Shown: positions 34,956-43,355 of the stretch, one piece after another | Layout of the letters: each line of letters opens with the position of its first letter | Position numbering within the stretch: position 1 is the first letter of the stretch | From: UMGS1002 sp964570825 | Lineage (GTDB): Bacteria; Bacillota; Clostridia; Oscillospirales; CAG-272 | NCBI GenBank assembly: GCA_964570825.1 | Contig: CAZMZJ010000002.1 | Location: 121,454-185,453 of the forward strand | Direction: 5' to 3' | DNA length: 64,000 bases | Notes under the pieces: generated by a model | Database searches by the model: none | What the model saw: the letters and a program-made list of their open reading frames with translations, nothing else | Told to the model about the DNA's origin: nothing | Translations under genes and position numbers: made by a program

Positions 34956-34980
34956 AAATCATCTGTATAAGGGATGATTT
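34956..34980. promoter_or_regulatory. inverted repeat at the transcription start (possible operator)
   Basis: AAATCATC and GATGATTT, a perfect 8-bp inverted repeat with a 9-nt centre. It begins directly after the minus-10 box and covers the expected start site. A repressor binding there would block the promoter; it could alternatively form a hairpin at the 5' end of the mRNA. Confidence 0.6.
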
Positions 34981-35055
34981 TCCGCAATGGAATTTGCAAT
35001 AATCTCCCCCTCTCCTGTGTCCGGCGAATAACGAATCCGGATACTTAAGAAAGGC

Positions 35056-36783
35056 ATGGTATCTTATATGATGAAACGGCAGAAAACTGTCCGCAGGTTC
35101 ACCCCTGTCGCCTCAATGAAGAATTTCAGCGAAAAAATCATGGCCCATGGTTATAAAATCGCTTTCATGTGGTTTGACGCCGCACATGAGCTGCATGAGA
35201 TGACCTACTGCGAGCTTTCGGATACCATCAGGAACGAGGCGGCCGCCTTCGCCTCTCTGGGCTGGAAAAACAAACGCATCGCCATAATCGGTGAATCCTC
35301 CCCTCAGTGGGTGATTTCATACGCAGCGGCCATAGCGTCAGGAAACGTCGCGATTCCCCTTGACAAAGAACTGAAAATCGAGGAAATCGAGGGCTTTCTG
35401 ACATTCGCGGAAGCCGACGCCGTCGTGTATTCCGGCAGTTTCAATAAAGCTTTTGAACACGCGGTGACAAGTCATCCCACCGTGTCTCTTTTCATACCGT
35501 TATCCCTTGATGACTGTCCGTACGCCGGGCGCGACAACGTAATGTCATACGACGAGCTGCTGGCGCGAGGCGAAAGGCATGTCGCCGGCGGATACACTCT
35601 CAGCGAGCCGGAAGACCTTAACCGGATGGCCGTCATGCTCTTCACATCGGGCACAACAGGAACGAGCAAATGCGTCATGCTGTCCGAAAAAAACGTATGT
35701 TCCTGCATTAACGCCGCCGGCGAATGCGTCGAGTTTTTCCCTGAGGATACGATTGTATCGGTTCTTCCCCTGCACCATACCTACGAACTTTCAGTCATGA
35801 TGACGGCGCTCAACTACGGTATGAACGTCGCTATAAACGATTCACTTAAACGAGTGCTCAAGAATTTTTCTTTCTTTCGGCCTACCGGCCTTATACTCGT
35901 CCCTCTCTTCGTCAACACGATGTATAAAAAAATCTGGGAGGAGGCAAAGAAAAAAAAGAAGGATAAAATTCTCAAAGCCGCCCTTGCCGCCTCCTCGAAA
36001 CTCCGCAAAGTCGGACTTGACATGCGCAGAGTTCTCTTTTCGGAGGTGCTCTCGGCTTTCGGCGGAAGACTCTGCAAAATCATTAGCGGCGGCGCGCCCC
36101 TCAATCCGGATATTGCCGAAAAATTTGAGGAGTTTGGTATCCAAATTTGCGAGGGATACGGAATCACAGAATGCTCGCCTCTTATTTCCGTCAACCCTTA
36201 TTTCGCTCCGAAGCGCGGCTCCGTAGGCCCCACCGTCAACTGCTGCACAGCCCGGATAGCGGCAGAACGGATAAACGATCTCGGATACAAGGAAGGCGAA
36301 ATTCAGGTCAAGGGCGACAACGTAATGCTCGGCTACTATAAAAATCCGGAAGCCACGGCCGCTGTTTTCACCGAGGACGGCTGGTTCCGCACCGGAGACG
36401 CCGGATATATGGACGAAGACGGCTATATCTATATAACCGGACGAATCAAGTCAGTCATCGTTCTTGAGAACGGCAAGAACGTTTTCCCCGAGGAAATTGA
36501 AGAATATCTCGGACAGCTTAAAACTGTCGCGGAGTCGGTGGTTGTCGGGCGCAAAAAAGAAGACGATCCGGATACAATCGTTCTGACCGCCATTATCTAT
36601 CCCGATTTTTCCGCCTTCCCCGAGGGCACAGATATAAATGTGATCGCAGACGCCGTCCGCGCCGAAGTCAACGCGATGAACCGCAATCTTGTGGGCTATA
36701 AGCAGATCCGCACCGTCGAAATCCGCAGAACTGAATTCGAAAAGACCACATCTAAAAAAATCAAACGCCATCTTGTTAAGTAA
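35056..36783 (+). CDS. AMP-dependent acyl-CoA synthetase (long-chain fatty acid-CoA ligase family)
   Basis: A 575-residue ANL-superfamily enzyme, using the ATG after AAGAAAGG. It shows the P-loop LFTSGTTGTSK, the A5 motif GYGITECSP, GWFRTGDAGYMDEDGYIYITGR, and the C-terminal catalytic Lys region TTSKKIKRH. Length and the region FFRPTGLILVPLFVNTMYKKI fit long-chain acyl-CoA ligases, which activate fatty acids through an acyl-AMP. Acyl chain length cannot be read from sequence, and acyl-ACP ligation remains possible. No beta-oxidation genes are near, so activation of exogenous fatty acids for lipid synthesis is plausible. A promoter with an operator-like repeat precedes it. Confidence 0.9.
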   Translation: MVSYMMKRQKTVRRFTPVASMKNFSEKIMAHGYKIAFMWFDAAHELHEMTYCELSDTIRNEAAAFASLGWKNKRIAIIGESSPQWVISYAAAIASGNVAIPLDKELKIEEIEGFLTFAEADAVVYSGSFNKAFEHAVTSHPTVSLFIPLSLDDCPYAGRDNVMSYDELLARGERHVAGGYTLSEPEDLNRMAVMLFTSGTTGTSKCVMLSEKNVCSCINAAGECVEFFPEDTIVSVLPLHHTYELSVMMTALNYGMNVAINDSLKRVLKNFSFFRPTGLILVPLFVNTMYKKIWEEAKKKKKDKILKAALAASSKLRKVGLDMRRVLFSEVLSAFGGRLCKIISGGAPLNPDIAEKFEEFGIQICEGYGITECSPLISVNPYFAPKRGSVGPTVNCCTARIAAERINDLGYKEGEIQVKGDNVMLGYYKNPEATAAVFTEDGWFRTGDAGYMDEDGYIYITGRIKSVIVLENGKNVFPEEIEEYLGQLKTVAESVVVGRKKEDDPDTIVLTAIIYPDFSAFPEGTDINVIADAVRAEVNAMNRNLVGYKQIRTVEIRRTEFEKTTSKKIKRHLVK

Positions 36784-36790
36784 TGTTGCG

Positions 36791-36818
36791 TTCGGGGGAC
36801 TTAAAAAAGTCCCCCGAA
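36791..36818 (+). terminator. stem-loop after acyl-CoA synthetase gene
   Basis: A perfect 12-bp stem TTCGGGGGACTT with its complement over AAAA, 7 bp after the stop. No T-tract follows. Confidence 0.6.
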
Positions 36819-36885
36819 AACCTTGAAATTATAAAAAACAGCTGTGTATCCCCAAAAAATCAACATACAAGGAAGTACATTTGAC

Positions 36886-37569
36886 ATGAGAATGATCCTC
36901 AGCGGCGGCGGCGGCGCCGCTAAAAATCCCGCCGCTTACGAACTTTTTGCAAATTCTGTTGACAAAAGAAAGCCTGTTCTTTACATTTGCTTTGCCTCTC
37001 TTCCGGAAGCTTATGCGGAAGCCTACGGCAAATTCGCCGCTTCTATGGTATCCCTCGGCATATACAGCACCCGCCTTTGCGACAGCCCGGAATTTTTCAG
37101 CAAATTTGAACTGTCTGAATTCGGCGGCATATACTGCGCCGGCGGAAACACCTTCAGGCTTCTAAAAACCCTCAGGGACTGCGGCGCCGACAAAAAAATC
37201 AAGAATTATCTGCACGCCGGAGGAGTCTGGATCGGCAGCAGCGCCGGAGCCATCATCGGAGGCGCGGATATACAGCCGATAATATTCATGGACGCTAACG
37301 CGGTTCTTCTTGAAGACACTCGCGGTCTTGATATGATGAACGGCTTTTCAACAATCGCTCACTACGGAAACGCCGCCTCGGAGCAGCGCAACAGCGAATG
37401 GTACGCCGCGGTTGATCTGCTTGCAAAAAAATACAACAAACTGGTCGCTCTGTCCGAAGAAGCGGCAATTGTTATTGAAGAAAACAAAACTTATATTCTC
37501 GGCGCGCCCTGCAGAGTTTATGAAAACGGCGTCGCGCGCGAAATTCCCGACGGCGGCTTATTATACTGA
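36886..37569 (+). CDS. peptidase S51 family (dipeptidase E/cyanophycinase-like)
   Basis: A 227-residue class-I-amidotransferase-like serine peptidase; the ATG at MRMILSGGGGAAKN is preceded by AAGGAAG, and an upstream GTG is less likely. The family nucleophile elbow WIGSSAGAIIGG carries the catalytic Ser, and GIYCAGGNTFRL is the S51 oxyanion/glycine motif. Members cleave N-terminal Asp-X dipeptides or cyanophycin. No cyanophycin synthetase is nearby, so a dipeptidase role is more likely. Cytoplasmic, with no signal peptide. Confidence 0.88.
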   Translation: MRMILSGGGGAAKNPAAYELFANSVDKRKPVLYICFASLPEAYAEAYGKFAASMVSLGIYSTRLCDSPEFFSKFELSEFGGIYCAGGNTFRLLKTLRDCGADKKIKNYLHAGGVWIGSSAGAIIGGADIQPIIFMDANAVLLEDTRGLDMMNGFSTIAHYGNAASEQRNSEWYAAVDLLAKKYNKLVALSEEAAIVIEENKTYILGAPCRVYENGVAREIPDGGLLY

Positions 37570-37588
37570 TTTGCCCCGTGTAATGCTG

Positions 37589-37616
37589 AAACCCGCGTTA
37601 TAACGCGGGTTTTTTT
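37589..37616 (+). terminator. intrinsic terminator after S51 peptidase gene
   Basis: A 24-nt perfect palindrome centred on TTATAA with AAACCCGCG arms, running into a T-tract. Confidence 0.9.
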
Positions 37617-37792
37617 GCATTTCCCTGCAGGTCACTGGCAGAAATTTGTCAGCCGCAGGTTATTATAATATGCTACTATTTTTCCGGGATAACAGCAAAC
37701 AGCCAAAAATCTAAAAACACCACAGGGGCGGCATTGGATTTGCAGTCGCGTCCTTTGAGTATTTTCCTTGAAATAACCCGAAAGGAGTTTTT

Positions 37793-38038
37793 ATGACTTG
37801 GGAAATAACCCTCGGAATTTTTTCAATAGTATCAGCGTTTCTCGCTGTTATGAAGGTTGTAGTCAGAGTAAACAGAACCCTGACGACCCTTGAGGAGACG
37901 GTCAAACGTCTTAACGAAAGCATCGAACGACAGAGCGTAAAAAACGAAAAAATTTTCTGCCAGCTCGGAAGTCACGAGCTAAGGCTCTCACGTCTTGAAG
38001 ACATGAAATTATCAAGTGCGAAAGAAAGGAGCGTTTAA
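37793..38038 (+). CDS. small membrane-anchored coiled-coil protein (XhlA/holin-partner-like)
   Basis: An 81-residue protein with AAGGAG before the ATG. An N-terminal membrane segment (ITLGIFSIVSAFLAVMKVVV) is followed by a predicted coiled coil (TLTTLEETVKRLNESIERQ onwards). Size and design resemble small phage lysis-module partners, although XhlA itself has the reverse order. It ends 1 nt before a holin-like gene. It could be a prophage remnant or a domesticated pair. Function not established. Confidence 0.65.
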   Translation: MTWEITLGIFSIVSAFLAVMKVVVRVNRTLTTLEETVKRLNESIERQSVKNEKIFCQLGSHELRLSRLEDMKLSSAKERSV

Positions 38039-38039
38039 T

Positions 38040-38306
38040 ATGAATATCAACTGGAAACAGAAGCTTGCCAGCCGCAAGTTCTGGGCCGCTTTGATCGGTT
38101 TTGCCGCCGCTATCGCTGCCGCTTTCGGAATCGACAGCATAACGTCTGAACAGATAACCGCCATAATCTCAGCAGTTGGAATACTTGTGGCATATATAAT
38201 CGGCGAATCTTGCGTCGACGCCTCAAGGGGCTCCGCCGAATCATCAGATTCTAAATCATCTGACAGCGGCAATGGCGCTGGGGACAATCTTGAAAAATCA
38301 GAATAA
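38040..38306 (+). CDS. holin-like small membrane protein
   Basis: An 88-residue protein; AAGGAG precedes the ATG, which starts 1 nt after the previous stop. The start INWKQKLASRKFWAALIGF resembles phage holins of the phiLC3/LLH kind, with two hydrophobic segments (residues about 14-31 and 41-60) and a Ser/Asp/Gly-rich polar tail. Holins form membrane holes that release endolysins. No endolysin or other phage gene is adjacent; the pair lies directly upstream of dnaA. Holin family is moderately supported; lysis function is doubtful. Confidence 0.65.
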   Translation: MNINWKQKLASRKFWAALIGFAAAIAAAFGIDSITSEQITAIISAVGILVAYIIGESCVDASRGSAESSDSKSSDSGNGAGDNLEKSE

Positions 38307-38316
38307 GCCAAAAACA

Positions 38317-38351
38317 CGAAAGCGGAGCGGCATTTTGCCGCTCCGCTTTCG
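38317..38351. terminator. stem-loop after holin-like gene
   Basis: A perfect 16-bp stem CGAAAGCGGAGCGGCA with its complement over TTT, 10 bp after the stop. There is no long T-tract. It separates the holin-like pair from the dnaA promoter. Confidence 0.7.
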
Positions 38352-38390
38352 AATAAGATAGTGTCCGTATATTATAATTAAAATATAATA

Positions 38391-38418
38391 TTGAAAAATA
38401 TTAAAAATATGATATAAT
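38391..38418 (+). promoter_or_regulatory. promoter of dnaA
   Basis: TTGAAA, a 16-bp spacer, TATAAT with extended TGA, in a very AT-rich stretch. About 150 bp of leader precede the start codon. No DnaA box was seen upstream of dnaA. Confidence 0.65.
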
Positions 38419-38574
38419 GGTATATAATAATATATGGTGACCTTTTCAAAAAACAGGAAGACGCAACCGGATTATTTTCTAAATCTTTAAGGAAAAAGAT
38501 TACTACTGAAAAGCCTTAATCTTTCAAAATCTATTCTTGCCGCTCCTGCTCTCAATTGCGGCACGGGAGGTAAA

Positions 38575-39981
38575 ATGCCTTATACTGAAGACCTGCAGAA
38601 CGCATGGACAAAAGTAATCGATAAGTTCGGAGAAAATCTCCCTCGCAATACCGTTGAAAATATGTTTTACGACATAGTCTTAGATTCTTACGACGGGGAA
38701 ACTGCGGTTCTGTCGATGCACTCTGAAACCAAACATTCAATGATCGTTAAGAAATATCTCGATAAAATAAGACAGCTTATGTCCGACTATCTCGGAAGAC
38801 AAATTAACGTTGTATTCAGATACAGCGGACCCAGCCAGTTCTACATAGACCAGCTGAGGCTTGAAAATAATCTCTCAAAAGGCGATGTTGTTGCCGTAAC
38901 CTTAAAAGCCTCGCAGCAGCCTGCACCCGATATAGTCAGACCGGACAGACCTAAAACGTTTCCGCCGTCAAATTCAGAATACACATTCGACAACTTTATT
39001 GTCGGCAGCTCAAATAAATTCGCCCATGCCGCCTGCGTTGCTGTCGCCGCAAGACCTGCCACCGACTACAACCCTCTTTTTATTTACGGTCAGAGCGGAC
39101 TCGGAAAAACACATCTGCTTTATGCCATAACAAACGAGATCACAAAGAAAAAGCCAGACACTAAAATAATCTACACAAACAGCGAAGACTTCACAAATCA
39201 GCTTATTGAAAGCCTCAAAGACCGGGAAATGGAAAAATTCCGCCAGAAATTCAGAAGCTGCGACGTGCTGCTTATAGACGATATACAGTTTATCGCCGGA
39301 AAGGATTCAACCCAGGAGGAGTTTTTCCATACGTTCAACGCCCTTTATGAGGACCATAAGCAGATAATTCTTACCTCCGACCGCCCCCCGTCCGACATAA
39401 AGACTCTTGAGTATCGTCTTAAAACACGCTTTGAATGGGGACTTATCGCAGACATCCAGCCGCCAGAATTTGAGCTGAGACTTGCCATCACAAAGAAAAA
39501 GGCAGAACAGGCGGGCGTTAAGATACCCGACGACGTCTGTGAATTCCTTGCCGAGAACCTGCGCACCAACATACGACAGGTGGAAGGATCTATAAAAAAA
39601 CTCCGCGCCCTCAGTTTTCTGACCGGAACAGAAATTTCAATGGAAATGGCGCGCGGCTGCGTTTCGGAACTGCTTGGCGGCGCCGAACCGGTAAGCGTTA
39701 CAGTGGATAAAATTTTTGCAACGGTATTCAAAAAATACGGGGTTTCAAAAGAGGATATAACAGGTCTGCGCCGGACAAAGGAAATAGCATTTGCCCGTCA
39801 TGTCGCGGTCTACCTTATACGCAATATAACCGAAATGTCGCTTCCGAATATTGGTAAACTTCTCGGAAGAGATCATTCGACAATCCTTTCTTCCCTAGAT
39901 ACCATTGAAAAAAAACTCCGCAGCGACACGATATTCAATGTCGAAATAGATCAAATGATAAAAGAAATAAACGGAAGATAA
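38575..39981 (+). CDS. dnaA: chromosomal replication initiator DnaA
   Basis: A 468-residue AAA+ initiator with GGGAGG before the ATG. Domain I (about 1-85) contacts helicase, followed by a short linker. Domain III has Walker A GQSGLGKTH, Walker B LLIDDIQF and sensor motifs. Domain IV carries the DNA-binding signature GRDHSTILSSLDTI. DnaA binds 9-mer boxes and melts oriC. The following 679-bp spacer contains such boxes, so origin and initiator are adjacent as in most Firmicutes. Confidence 0.99.
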   Translation: MPYTEDLQNAWTKVIDKFGENLPRNTVENMFYDIVLDSYDGETAVLSMHSETKHSMIVKKYLDKIRQLMSDYLGRQINVVFRYSGPSQFYIDQLRLENNLSKGDVVAVTLKASQQPAPDIVRPDRPKTFPPSNSEYTFDNFIVGSSNKFAHAACVAVAARPATDYNPLFIYGQSGLGKTHLLYAITNEITKKKPDTKIIYTNSEDFTNQLIESLKDREMEKFRQKFRSCDVLLIDDIQFIAGKDSTQEEFFHTFNALYEDHKQIILTSDRPPSDIKTLEYRLKTRFEWGLIADIQPPEFELRLAITKKKAEQAGVKIPDDVCEFLAENLRTNIRQVEGSIKKLRALSFLTGTEISMEMARGCVSELLGGAEPVSVTVDKIFATVFKKYGVSKEDITGLRRTKEIAFARHVAVYLIRNITEMSLPNIGKLLGRDHSTILSSLDTIEKKLRSDTIFNVEIDQMIKEINGR

Positions 39982-40149
39982 CGCAAAGATCAAATAATTC
40001 GCCTGATAATTTTGATGTTTCAACAGTTTTTCCAAAAATTTCGGAAGCACTGAAAAAGATGTGTATTTTCGGTTGAAAAAACAAAAATCCGCATACGGAT
40101 GCGAAGAAAAAAGCATTGATGAATAAAGTAAAATCTGTGTTGAAAAATG

Positions 40150-40218
40150 TTTTCCACAGACTTGTGGATAAAGGTGGGGAAAACTAATATCTTTTAAACA
40201 ATACACCGTTTTTCCACA
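40150..40218. promoter_or_regulatory. DnaA-box cluster
   Basis: TTTTCCACA, TGTGGATAA (exact, opposite orientation, 4 bp apart) and TTTTCCACA again 38 bp on. The first pair lies inside a larger imperfect inverted repeat (GTTTTCC ... GGAAAAC). Confidence 0.8.
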
Positions 40219-40570
40219 AATAGTTCTTCCAAATAAGCCCTGTTTACAACCTCCTTATAAGAGCGGCGTTAAAGAAAAAATTTATATAAGCTCAAGGATA
40301 AAACAGCCAACATTTTATTAAGTCGATTTCAACATAAAAAACAAATGATTCATTACTATATCGCCTTATAAATCAATGCAATTCAGAGTTTCCACAGTTT
40401 ACACATAAATTACGTATGCTACTTATTAAAATACCTAAATCTCTATCTATATTGCTATAGCGCGGACGGATAAGACGAGTACAAAGCCATATAGGCCAGT
40501 ACGTCGAATAGTTCAAGAATAAGACCTGCAGCTTCGTTCAATGGCTTTCTCATCCGATTGCATTCTGACG

Positions 40571-40587
40571 AATTACAAAGTGTAATT
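40571..40587. repeat. palindrome upstream of dnaN
   Basis: AATTACA-AAG-TGTAATT, perfect 7-bp arms, 73 bp upstream of the dnaN start. A possible operator. Confidence 0.5.
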
Positions 40588-40660
40588 ATTGCCGCAAAAA
40601 GCAAAGATGAAAGAAGAAAAAATCAAAGCATAAACTTTACATACGAAAAGGAGAGAACAT

Positions 40661-41821
40661 ATGAAAATATTATTTGACCGCAAGCTCCTCTCTGAGGTAT
40701 TCCCTCCGCTTTTGTGCGCGGTTTCCAACAAATCAACATTATCGGCGATAGAAGGTGTTCTCATCGAGGCAGACGAAAAATCAGGAAACAGCAGCTGCGT
40801 TCTCACGACATACGATACCGAAAAGGGAATACGGATCACTGTTGACGCCAAGGTTTTCAATCCGGGCAAATATATAATAAACGCACAGAAATTTTCCCAG
40901 ATAATCAGGGTCATGGACAGCGATGAAGTTGAACTCTCAATAGATGAAAGACTGACCGCCAAAATAGCAGGCGGCAAGTTCTCTCATAAAATGTCGGCCC
41001 TTGCAGGAGAGGATTTCCCGGCGATTCCCGACATATCGCATGACAAGGGATTCGTCATTCCTCAGGGGATAATTAAAAAAATGCTTTCCCAGGTGTCTTA
41101 TGCAATGGGAGTGAACGATACCCGTCCGGTTCTCAACGGCTGCCATTTCAGAGTGGAGGGAAACAAACTCACGCTCGTCGCCTGCGACAGCATAAATCTT
41201 GCGAAAAGCGTCAGGATGACTGAGATACAGAATAAAAACAGCGACGGCTCTGCTTTGGACTATTCTTTCATTGTCCCGGTAAAAACGATAAACGAGCTGT
41301 CAAAGCTGCTCTCCGACAGCGAGGACGATATGGCGGAGATATACATGACTCGGAAGAATATAGTTTTCGTAATAGGCGAAATAACCTTTTTCTCACGCCT
41401 TATCGACGGCGAGTATCTCGATTACAACCGGATAATTCTAAAGAACCATAAAATCAAAGTCGAGCTTGACCATGACGGTTTTCTTGCGGCTCTTGAGAGG
41501 GCGGCGCTGGTTACGGAGGAAAGAGTGGCCGGAAGCGTTCAGTCGCATGTAAGGCTTGAGTTTGCAGGCAACATACTTAGAGTTATGGCTAATTCGGCTG
41601 CCGGCAGCACATACGACGAGCTCGACATCGACCATGTGGGCGACGATATAGTTATAGGCTTCAACAACCGGTTTTTAATCAATTGCGTCCGTGCCTGCGA
41701 AGGCGAAAGAGTTAAGCTTTCTCTTTCAAGTTCGCTGACTAGCATGAATGTTGAACCCTGCGAAGAGCCTGAAAACGGCGAAGAGCTGTTCATGCTGCTT
41801 CCGGTAAAGATGAAGGAATGA
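40661..41821 (+). CDS. dnaN: DNA polymerase III beta subunit (sliding clamp)
   Basis: A 386-residue clamp with AAAAGGAG before the ATG. Three similar clamp domains are recognisable; family phrases include SALAGEDFPAIP, RPVLNGCHF and the C-terminal hydrophobic-groove end MLLPVKM. As a ring dimer it tethers Pol III to DNA. The stop overlaps the recF start by 4 nt (ATGA). The S4-domain gene yaaA, found between dnaN and recF in Bacillus, is absent. Confidence 0.97.
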   Translation: MKILFDRKLLSEVFPPLLCAVSNKSTLSAIEGVLIEADEKSGNSSCVLTTYDTEKGIRITVDAKVFNPGKYIINAQKFSQIIRVMDSDEVELSIDERLTAKIAGGKFSHKMSALAGEDFPAIPDISHDKGFVIPQGIIKKMLSQVSYAMGVNDTRPVLNGCHFRVEGNKLTLVACDSINLAKSVRMTEIQNKNSDGSALDYSFIVPVKTINELSKLLSDSEDDMAEIYMTRKNIVFVIGEITFFSRLIDGEYLDYNRIILKNHKIKVELDHDGFLAALERAALVTEERVAGSVQSHVRLEFAGNILRVMANSAAGSTYDELDIDHVGDDIVIGFNNRFLINCVRACEGERVKLSLSSSLTSMNVEPCEEPENGEELFMLLPVKMKE

Positions 41822-42936
41822 TCTGCGAGAGAATAAAGCTTGAAAATTTCAGGAATGCAAAGCATGCCGACCTCTGTTTCTCCGACGGGGTAAATATCCT
41901 TGTCGGAGATAACGGGGAAGGAAAGACAAACCTTGTCGAGGCGATAGGCTTCGCCTCGGTCGGCAAGTCGTTCCGTGGGGCAGACGACGGCGAAATGATA
42001 AATTTCGACGAAAACGAGGCATCGATAAGCGTCGATTTCAAAGACTCGATAAGGCACCAAAACATCATGCTGAGAATGTATAGGGAAAAACCACGGCAGG
42101 TCGAGCTTAATAAAGTGAAAATTCGGCGGATGTCTGACATGGTCGGGAATCTCTCGACCGTGATTTTCTGCCCGGAGCATCTTTCAATAATTAAAGACGG
42201 ACCGTCGATGAGGAGAAATTATCTTGACGTCGCTATCTCCCAGCTTCGCCCGGTCTATATAGCCTCTCTTTCTCGCTACAACCAGATATTAAGGCAGCGA
42301 AACAAACTCATCCGTGACGCTGTGACGGACCGCAGGACATTCGATGAAACAATAGATTTCTGGTCAGAGCAGCTTGCAAGCGAGGCGGCTGTTATCTCAA
42401 GCTTCCGCGCGGGTTATCTAAAACGGGCTTCAGTTCATGTGGCGGAGTTTTTTAAGGATATGACCAGGGGAAACGAGGTTCCGGAGCTGAAGTATTGCGG
42501 CTCGTCTCGCGACGATGAGGCGTTTTATAGTGACAGAAATGCTGTGAAAAAAAAATATATTGAACTGCTGAAAAGCTCACATGAGCGAGAAATCTGCGCG
42601 GGAACAACTCTGTGGGGCGTTCATAAGGACGACATCGAGGTGACTTTGAACGGCCGTCCGGCGCGGATTTACGCTTCTCAGGGTCAGCAGCGCTCGCTCG
42701 CGCTTTCACTCAAACTAACCGAAGGAGAAATCTGCCGAGAGGAAAGAGGGGAGTACCCGGTGTTTCTGCTCGACGATGTTCTCTCCGAACTCGACGCCGG
42801 CCGGCGAACATATCTTATAAGCGAGATAAAAAACCGACAGGTTATTATGACAACCTGCGAACCGTTTGAATGCAAAGGCGCCGAGGTGATAAGAGTGAAA
42901 AAGGGCGAATATGAAAAAGTAAAGAACGGCGTCTGA
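41818..42936 (+). CDS. recF: DNA replication and repair protein RecF
   Basis: A 372-residue SMC-like ATPase, translationally coupled to dnaN. Walker A GDNGEGKTN, VIFCPEHLSIIKDGPSMRR, the signature region ASQGQQRSLALSLKL and Walker B PVFLLDDVLSELD are intact. RecF loads RecA at gaps with RecO and RecR. Normal length. Confidence 0.97.
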   Translation: MICERIKLENFRNAKHADLCFSDGVNILVGDNGEGKTNLVEAIGFASVGKSFRGADDGEMINFDENEASISVDFKDSIRHQNIMLRMYREKPRQVELNKVKIRRMSDMVGNLSTVIFCPEHLSIIKDGPSMRRNYLDVAISQLRPVYIASLSRYNQILRQRNKLIRDAVTDRRTFDETIDFWSEQLASEAAVISSFRAGYLKRASVHVAEFFKDMTRGNEVPELKYCGSSRDDEAFYSDRNAVKKKYIELLKSSHEREICAGTTLWGVHKDDIEVTLNGRPARIYASQGQQRSLALSLKLTEGEICREERGEYPVFLLDDVLSELDAGRRTYLISEIKNRQVIMTTCEPFECKGAEVIRVKKGEYEKVKNGV

Positions 42937-42994
42937 TTATTCATTTTTTTCTTATGCGGAGAAAAGCAAAGAAAGGCGGAAATGCGGAATAACA

Positions 42995-43255
42995 ATGTAC
43001 CTTCATATCGGCAATAATAAAAACATCAGAACCCGGGATATAATCGGCATATTTGACACCGACAACGCCACTCGTTCGTCAATAACAAGAAAATTCCTAT
43101 CCGACGCCGAAAAACACGGAGGAGTAACGGCCGCCGCCGAGGAGATACCCAAATCTTTCATTCTTTACCGTACAAAAAAAAGATGTGCGGTATGCTTTTC
43201 TCAGCTTTCGGTCGCGTCACTCGCCGGAAGGCTCACGCCGGGAAGAACAGTATAA
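42995..43255 (+). CDS. remB: DUF370 family, extracellular-matrix regulator RemB-like
   Basis: An 86-residue protein starting MYLHIGNNKNIRTRDIIGIFD, the DUF370/YaaB pattern, located between recF and gyrB exactly as remB (yaaB) in Bacillus subtilis. RemB-type proteins affect matrix gene expression in Bacillus; related RemA is a DNA-binding ring. The SD is weak (AAAGGCGG, about 16 nt away). The central stretch ATRSSITRKFLSDAEKHGGV is basic and could contact DNA. Confidence 0.88.
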   Translation: MYLHIGNNKNIRTRDIIGIFDTDNATRSSITRKFLSDAEKHGGVTAAAEEIPKSFILYRTKKRCAVCFSQLSVASLAGRLTPGRTV

Positions 43256-43355
43256 GCATAAAATAATTCGCGAACGGGATTCGTCCGCTGATTGATATAA
43301 AATTTAACGTTAAAGAATAATCTTCAGGTTAAAATACAGAAGGAACGGTCAGGTA

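Larger units (their letters stand above)
39982..40660. other. oriC: probable replication origin (oriC)
   Basis: A 679-bp non-coding, AT-rich spacer between dnaA and dnaN. It contains one exact DnaA box (TGTGGATAA, 40163-40171) and near matches TTTTCCACA at 40150 and 40210 and GTTTCCACA at 40388. The stretch from about 40250 to 40450 is very AT-rich and could be the unwinding element. The dnaA-dnaN gap is the usual place of the unwinding region in Firmicutes. A 17-bp palindrome near the right end probably belongs to the dnaN promoter. No RNA gene is recognised. Confidence 0.82.

Noticed and set aside
43256..43355. Consensus promoter for gyrB
   Set aside because: TTGATA occurs but minus-10 candidates have poor spacing (18-20 bp); not convincing enough to list.
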